DNA from: an uncultured Collinsella sp.
GTDB taxonomy: Bacteria; Actinomycetota; Coriobacteriia; Coriobacteriales; Coriobacteriaceae
DNA length: 20,937 nucleotides
NCBI GenBank assembly: GCA_900548365.1
Contig: URKM01000029.1
Location: forward strand, 1 to 20,937
Direction of reading: 5' to 3'
Position 1 is the first letter of the stretch. The number at the start of each line of letters is the position of its first letter. Below the pieces are notes generated by a model, which saw only the letters and a program-made list of their open reading frames with translations, did no database searches and was not told the DNA's origin. Below are positions 17,527 to 20,937 of this stretch, one piece after another. The translations under genes and the position numbers were made by a program.

Positions 17527-17543
17527 GCGTGCGCGCAGCACGT

Positions 17544-17568
17544 CTGCGCGGTGATCACCGCCGCGCAG
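17544..17568 (+). repeat. Palindrome upstream of disA
   Basis: GCGGTGATCACCGC (17548-17561) is a perfect 14-bp palindrome, flanked by CTGCGC (17544) and GCGCAG (17563-17568), which also pair. It lies in the 221-nt gap between the clpC terminator and disA. It could be an operator or a structured leader; no regulator can be named. A TATAAA at 17664 and GTATAT at 17700 are the only -10-like strings nearer to disA. Confidence 0.4.
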
Positions 17569-17747
17569 GCGGCTTCGGACGCGCCGACGGTCGCCGGTCG
17601 GCCATCAGCTCGGCTTTGCGACGACGCTTTTGAATGTGGAGGGCGTCGGGACTCTTCCTTTTCTATAAACAAACGGTTATTCGGCCGTGTTGCCGGCGGG
17701 TATATGCGAGAATGCAGGTAAGTCAGGTACGGGACGGGGGTAGCGGT

Positions 17748-18818
17748 TTGGACAAGACGGATACGCAGAAGCGGATGCAGGAGGCGATTCGCCTCACGGC
17801 TCCCGGACAGCCGATTCGCACGGCGCTCGACATGATCATCGCGGGCCATATCGGCGCGCTCATCTGCGTGGGCGATACGGACCACGTGCTCGCGTCGGGA
17901 AACGACGGCTTTCCCCTGAGCATCTCGTTCACGTCCAACCGCCTGTTCGAGCTGTGCAAGATGGATGGCGCCATCGTGATCGACGAGGACCTCACGCAGA
18001 TCCTGCGCGCCAACTTTCACCTGAACCCCGATCCCTCGCTGGCGACCAGCGAGACCGGCATGCGCCATCGTACCGCCGCCCGCATGAGCGTGCTCACCGA
18101 TGCGATCGTGATCTCGGTTTCGGAGCGCCGCGGCGTGGTGAACGTCTACGTGAACGGGCGCTCCTATCAGATCAAGCCGGTTGCAGAGATCATGAGCTCG
18201 GTGAACCAGCTGGTGGCGACGCTGCAGACCACCCGCACGTCGCTCGATCGCTCCCTGCTGCGCCTCACGGCGCTGGAGCTCGACGACTACGTGACCCTGG
18301 CCGACATCACGAGCATCTTCTCGAGTTTCGAGATCATGCAGCAGGCGAAGACCGAGCTGGAGACCTGCATCGAGGAGCTGGGCGTTCAAGGCAAGCTCGT
18401 GCGCATGCAGCTCGAGCAGCTCGCCGGCAGCAACATGGATGACGAATACAACCTGATGATCCGCGACTACGCGGCGGATTCCTCTCACGAGAACGCCGAG
18501 CGCATCCGCGAGCGGTTCGGCGAGATGCAGGCGCAGGACCTCACCAATCCCAAGCGCGTCGCGGAGGTGCTGGGTTACGACAACCTCGATGAGGATTCGG
18601 TGCTCACGCCGCTCGGCCTGCGCACGCTTTCGCGTGTCTCGGTGGTCCGCGACGGCGTTGCGGAGAAGATCGTCGACGAGTATGGCTCGCTGCAGGACCT
18701 GATGGACGATATCCGCCGCGACCCGGAGCGCCTGGGCGACTTCGGCGTGAACAACCCGGCGATCCTGGCCGATTCGCTCTATCGGATGCAGGGCAAGCGC
18801 GGCGGGGGTGCGGCGTAG
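17748..18818 (+). CDS. disA: DNA integrity scanning protein DisA (diadenylate cyclase)
   Basis: Makes cyclic di-AMP from two ATP and, in Bacillus, scans DNA for lesions and branched structures. The 356-aa length with this start compares with about 360 in Bacillus. The N-terminal DAC domain has MDGAIVIDED (DGA at 73-75) and ETGMRHRTAARM (RHR at 106-108), the two active-site motifs. A helical middle region follows, then a C-terminal helix-hairpin-helix DNA-binding part (LTPLGLRTLSRVSVV through FGVNNPAILADSLYRMQ, about 285-347). The TTG at 17748 is chosen because GGGGG at 17736-17740 precedes it and the length fits; ATG at 17712 is an alternative adding 12 residues. The stop overlaps the ispD GTG. 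radA, its usual upstream neighbour and regulator, is missing here. Confidence 0.94.
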   Translation: MDKTDTQKRMQEAIRLTAPGQPIRTALDMIIAGHIGALICVGDTDHVLASGNDGFPLSISFTSNRLFELCKMDGAIVIDEDLTQILRANFHLNPDPSLATSETGMRHRTAARMSVLTDAIVISVSERRGVVNVYVNGRSYQIKPVAEIMSSVNQLVATLQTTRTSLDRSLLRLTALELDDYVTLADITSIFSSFEIMQQAKTELETCIEELGVQGKLVRMQLEQLAGSNMDDEYNLMIRDYAADSSHENAERIRERFGEMQAQDLTNPKRVAEVLGYDNLDEDSVLTPLGLRTLSRVSVVRDGVAEKIVDEYGSLQDLMDDIRRDPERLGDFGVNNPAILADSLYRMQGKRGGGAA

Positions 18819-19573
18819 TGGTGCAGATGGCGAGCGTGTGCGCGGTCGTCGTTTCGGGCGGAAGCGGCACCCGTTTCGGCAACCCCGGCGGCAAGCAGCT
18901 GGTCAATGTGGCCGGCAAGCCCATGATGACGTGGTCGATCATGGCGTTCGACCGCTCTGCGCGCGTGGGCCACATCGTGGTGGTGTGCCCAGCGGAGCGG
19001 CGTTCCGAAATGCGCCGCCTGGCGATCGACCCCTTCGAGTTCCAAACCCCGATCACCTTTGCCGATGCGGGGGAGACGCGGCAGGACTCCACAAGGGCCG
19101 GCGTCGCCGCGGTGCCGCTGGGCTTCGAATACGTCGCGATCCACGATGGCGCGCGCCCCCTCATCACGACCGAAGCGATCGATCGCGCGATTTGCGCGCT
19201 TGAGGAGGATCGCTCGCTTGATGGCGTGGTGTGCGGGCAGCCGGCGATCGATACGCTCAAGATCGTCGAGGGCCAGCGCATCGTGGAGACGCCTCCGCGT
19301 AGCATGTACTGGGCGGCGCAGACCCCGCAGATCTTCCATATCGGCTCGGTGCGCCGTGCGCATGATGCGGCGCTCGCGGAAGGGTATGTGGGCACCGACG
19401 ACTCGTCGCTCGTGGAGCGCATGGGCGGCGTCGTGCGCTGCGTGGAGAGTCCGCGCGACAACCTGAAGGTGACGGTTCCCGAAGACCTGCGTCCCGTGAC
19501 GGCTATTCTGCTGGGCCGCATGAGCGATGCGGAGAGCGCGCAGGATACCGGCATCGCGCTTCCCGAGGAGTAG
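18818..19573 (+). CDS. ispD: 2-C-methyl-D-erythritol 4-phosphate cytidylyltransferase
   Basis: Transfers CMP from CTP to methylerythritol 4-phosphate in the MEP pathway. The 251-aa protein shows the nucleotide-binding start VVVSGGSGTRFGNPGGKQ (10-27; the common form is AAGxGxRMxxxxPKQ, so G replaces P before K26), then GETRQDSTRAG, IHDGARPLI, MYWAAQTPQIF and TDDSSLVERMG, all diagnostic. About 15 extra C-terminal residues follow VPEDL. The GTG at 18818 overlaps the disA TAG; GTG at 18821 and ATG at 18827 are alternatives. GGGGG at 18804-18808 fits the first best. The ribitol-phosphate homologue TarI is the main alternative, but ispE and ispF nearby favour IspD. Confidence 0.92.
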   Translation: MVQMASVCAVVVSGGSGTRFGNPGGKQLVNVAGKPMMTWSIMAFDRSARVGHIVVVCPAERRSEMRRLAIDPFEFQTPITFADAGETRQDSTRAGVAAVPLGFEYVAIHDGARPLITTEAIDRAICALEEDRSLDGVVCGQPAIDTLKIVEGQRIVETPPRSMYWAAQTPQIFHIGSVRRAHDAALAEGYVGTDDSSLVERMGGVVRCVESPRDNLKVTVPEDLRPVTAILLGRMSDAESAQDTGIALPEE

Positions 19574-19692
19574 GCGCATCGCCCCGTGCGTTTCGTCGCC
19601 CGATCTTTCTCGAACTTGCCTGTTTCGGTCGTCCGCTGCGGTATTCGATGCGTTCGCGGGCGCCAGGCAATGCTTCTGCCGAGGTATGTGCA

Positions 19693-19831
19693 ACGTTTTT
19701 CGTACAGTTCTTCTTTTTAGTCGAGTAGGTCACGATAAAGCACGACAAAACCGCAGGTAGCAGAAGTGTATGTGCACTGGCATACATTACGGGTTTCGAG
19801 ACTGGTACGAAAAACGTGCCCTACGTTTTTT
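19693..19831 (+). repeat. Inverted repeats in an AT-richer island between ispD and ispF
   Basis: ACGTTTTTCGTAC (19693-19705) is repeated in inverse as GTACGAAAAACGT (19805-19817), 13 of 13 matching, 99 nt apart. AAAAACGT (19810-19817) also pairs with ACGTTTTT (19823-19830), 5-nt loop, followed by another T. Inside lie TGTATG-N8-CATACA (19767-19786) and a direct repeat GTATGTGCA (19684-19692, 19768-19776). The interval 19574-20007 has no credible gene on either strand. From about 19690 to 19850 the sequence is clearly richer in A+T than its surroundings, and a CTCCC(A/G)GGCACG direct repeat follows at 19870 and 19891. Confidence 0.55.
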
Positions 19832-19920
19832 ATCATCTGTCGAGATGCCCCTTCAGCGTGTCCCGGGCGCTCCCAGGCACGGGAAGGGCACTCCCGGGCA
19901 CGATGAAAAGCTAAACAGGG

Positions 19921-19926
19921 TATAGT
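19921..19926 (+). promoter_or_regulatory. Possible -10 box of ispF
   Basis: TATAGT, one mismatch from TATAAT, 81 nt before the ispF start. No clear -35 hexamer is found at 16-18 nt upstream (GCACGA region). It is the best -10 candidate close to ispF. Confidence 0.3.
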
Positions 19927-20007
19927 CATGGGATGCGCCGTGCAGCCGTTTCCGTGCGAGCCGCTGCGGCGCGAGGAATTGTCGATCGACATGAGGATGG
20001 AGGCCCT

Positions 20008-20496
20008 ATGGCATCGAGCCTTCGCATTGGACACGGCTATGACGTCCACCGGTTGGTGGAGGGTCGTCGCTGCATCATCGGCGGCGTGGACATCCCGCAT
20101 GATAAGGGCTTGCTGGGCCATAGCGATGCCGACGTGCTGGCGCATGCTCTGGCAGACGCCATCCTCGGTGCCTGCCGCGGCGGGGACATCGGCAAGCTCT
20201 TCCCCGACGCGGACCCCGCATACGAGGGTGCCGACTCCCTGGTGCTGCTTGCTCGCGTGATGGAACATGCGCGCGGGTTGGGCTACGAGTTCGTTGATGC
20301 GGATTGCACGCTGGCATGCCAGGAGCCCAAGATCACCCCGCATCGCGAGGCCATGCGTGAGAACCTCGCGCGCGCTATCGGCTGCCCGATTGAGAACGTG
20401 GGCGTGAAAGCCACGACTACCGAGCGTCTCGGCTGGGAAGGCGAAGGCGAGGGCATCGGCGCCTGGGCCGTCTGCCTTCTCGAGCGATGTATCTAG
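20008..20496 (+). CDS. ispF: 2-C-methyl-D-erythritol 2,4-cyclodiphosphate synthase
   Basis: Trimeric zinc enzyme of the MEP pathway that cyclises the IspE product with release of CMP. The 162-aa length is normal. Visible: RIGHGYDVHR with zinc ligands D12 and H14, IPHDKGLLGHSDADVLAHALADA with H38 and zinc ligand H46, DIGKLFPDADP, and the signature KATTTERLGWEGEGEGIGAWA. GGAGG (19999-20003) before the ATG at 20008 is preferred over an in-frame upstream start at 19933, whose extra residues do not look like the family. Unlike many genomes where ispD and ispF overlap or are fused, they lie 434 nt apart here. Confidence 0.95.
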   Translation: MASSLRIGHGYDVHRLVEGRRCIIGGVDIPHDKGLLGHSDADVLAHALADAILGACRGGDIGKLFPDADPAYEGADSLVLLARVMEHARGLGYEFVDADCTLACQEPKITPHREAMRENLARAIGCPIENVGVKATTTERLGWEGEGEGIGAWAVCLLERCI

Positions 20497-20628
20497 ATGA
20501 GCCGCCCGCGGCGGCGTTCCATTACCCCTTTTCATTTCTGAGCGGATTTTCATGCCCGACGAGGCGGAAGTCCACGCTTCTGCAAGGTACCCCGCTCATA
20601 TAGACTATTCAAGAACGATAACGACGTG

Positions 20629-20756
20629 GGCGAGGCGGTGTGTCTCGTCCAATGCGAGTTCCGCACGAGCCGAAGCGCCCGGTAGGCGCTTCGTGCGAGC
20701 CAGGACTGTTTGAGCAGTGGATGAGACACACCGCCTCGCCTTGCGAGGAGAGGCCC
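20629..20756 (+). promoter_or_regulatory. Structured cysS leader, candidate translational switch
   Basis: Arms at 20629-20651 and 20718-20740 form a 23-bp stem (one G-U wobble, otherwise perfect). It encloses a hairpin GAAGCGCC/GGCGCTTC (20672-20679, 20685-20692) extended by GCAC/GTGC, and a small CTG/CAG hairpin (20706-20717). The 3' arm ends in CCTCGC (20734-20739), which can pair either with GCGAGG in the 5' arm (20630-20635) or with GCGAGG at 20743-20748, which overlaps the cysS Shine-Dalgarno GAGGAG (20745-20750). No ligand-binding or full T-box consensus is recognised. A 112-bp inverted-repeat mobile element is the alternative. Confidence 0.55.
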
Positions 20757-20937
20757 ATGAAGATCTACAACAGCGCCACCCACCAGAAAGAGGACTTCCG
20801 CCCCATCGAGGAGGGAAAGGTCCGCATGTACGTGTGCGGTCCCACCGTCTACGACAACATCCATATCGGCAACGCCCGCACGTTCATCAGCTTCGACGTG
20901 ATCCGCCGCTGGCTCATCGCGAGCGGCTACGAGGTCA
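20757..20937 (+). CDS. cysS: Cysteinyl-tRNA synthetase (5' part, runs off the window)
   Basis: The first 60 residues of a class I synthetase that charges tRNA-Cys. The segment MYVCGPTVYDNIHIGNARTFISFDVIRRWL is typical of CysRS: the cysteine in CGPTVYD is the first zinc ligand and HIGN is the HIGH-type ATP motif. The reading frame is open to the window end, so the zinc site, KMSKS loop and anticodon domain are not visible. GAGGAGAGG (20745-20753) lies just before the ATG at 20757. It follows ispF as in the Bacillus ispD-ispF-gltX-cysE-cysS order with the two middle genes absent. Translation may be controlled by the structured leader upstream. Confidence 0.95.
   Translation, partial: MKIYNSATHQKEDFRPIEEGKVRMYVCGPTVYDNIHIGNARTFISFDVIRRWLIASGYEV

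Noticed and set aside
17355..17747. Riboswitch (ydaO/yuaA c-di-AMP type) upstream of disA
   Set aside because: Only simple palindromes and the clpC terminator are seen; no consensus of that riboswitch could be matched by eye.
19503..19787. Minus-strand ORF (94 codons) across the ispD end and intergenic island
   Set aside because: Lacks a ribosome binding site, overlaps the ispD 3' end, and shows no domain or consistent coding bias.
20552..20713. Possible 53-codon leader peptide in the cysS upstream region
   Set aside because: No ribosome binding site, only one cysteine codon, and it runs through the long stem; not a cysteine-attenuation peptide.
20497..20756. Canonical T-box riboswitch ahead of cysS
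   Set aside because: TGGA at 20718 fits a tRNA-Cys end, but the conserved UGGNACC segment, a clear stem I with specifier loop and a terminator are not found. Kept only as an unclassified leader.

Overview
The window is a gene-dense, high-GC stretch of bacterial chromosome, roughly two-thirds G+C by eye. It looks like a Coriobacteriia genome, most plausibly Collinsella or a close relative. This is an inference from four things: a Veg-family protein and Firmicutes-like gene orders in a high-GC genome, strong GCC/GAG/ATC/CTC codon preference, one tRNA with an encoded CCA end, and a LysRS carrying a MetRS-type tRNA-binding tail. All recognised genes lie on the + strand. No phage, plasmid, transposase or CRISPR genes are visible.

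Region 1 (1-7039) is a housekeeping run: murE, a HAD phosphatase, murI, an intrinsic terminator, rph, rdgB, dtd, then veg and ispE. MurI makes D-glutamate for peptidoglycan, and MurE adds the third stem-peptide residue. The murI-rph-rdgB and veg-ispE orders are both known from Bacillus. Region 2 (7040-10544) holds tRNA-Pro(CGG), tatA, greA and lysS as short units, each followed by its own hairpin terminator. Region 3 (10545-14482) has an intergenic stretch with two related GGGACAGGC palindromic elements in opposite orientation. It continues with a secreted transglutaminase-like protein and an M20 dipeptidase (pepD).

Region 4 (14483-20937) contains clpC, disA, ispD, ispF and the start of cysS. 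This is the backbone of the Bacillus ctsR-mcsA-mcsB-clpC-radA-disA-yacL-ispD-ispF-gltX-cysE-cysS cluster with ctsR, mcsA, mcsB, radA, yacL, gltX and cysE absent. With ispE, ispD and ispF, the window carries three consecutive MEP-pathway enzymes for isoprenoid precursors.

The most interesting non-coding signal is the cysS leader (20629-20756). A 23-bp stem closes a small junction, and the 3' arm of that stem can instead pair with the cysS Shine-Dalgarno region. That is the architecture of a translational RNA switch. Other points are the LysRS fusion, an AT-richer intergenic island with inverted repeats between ispD and ispF, a MurE lacking the diaminopimelate-type DNPR motif, and operator-like palindromes ahead of clpC, disA and the transglutaminase-like gene.
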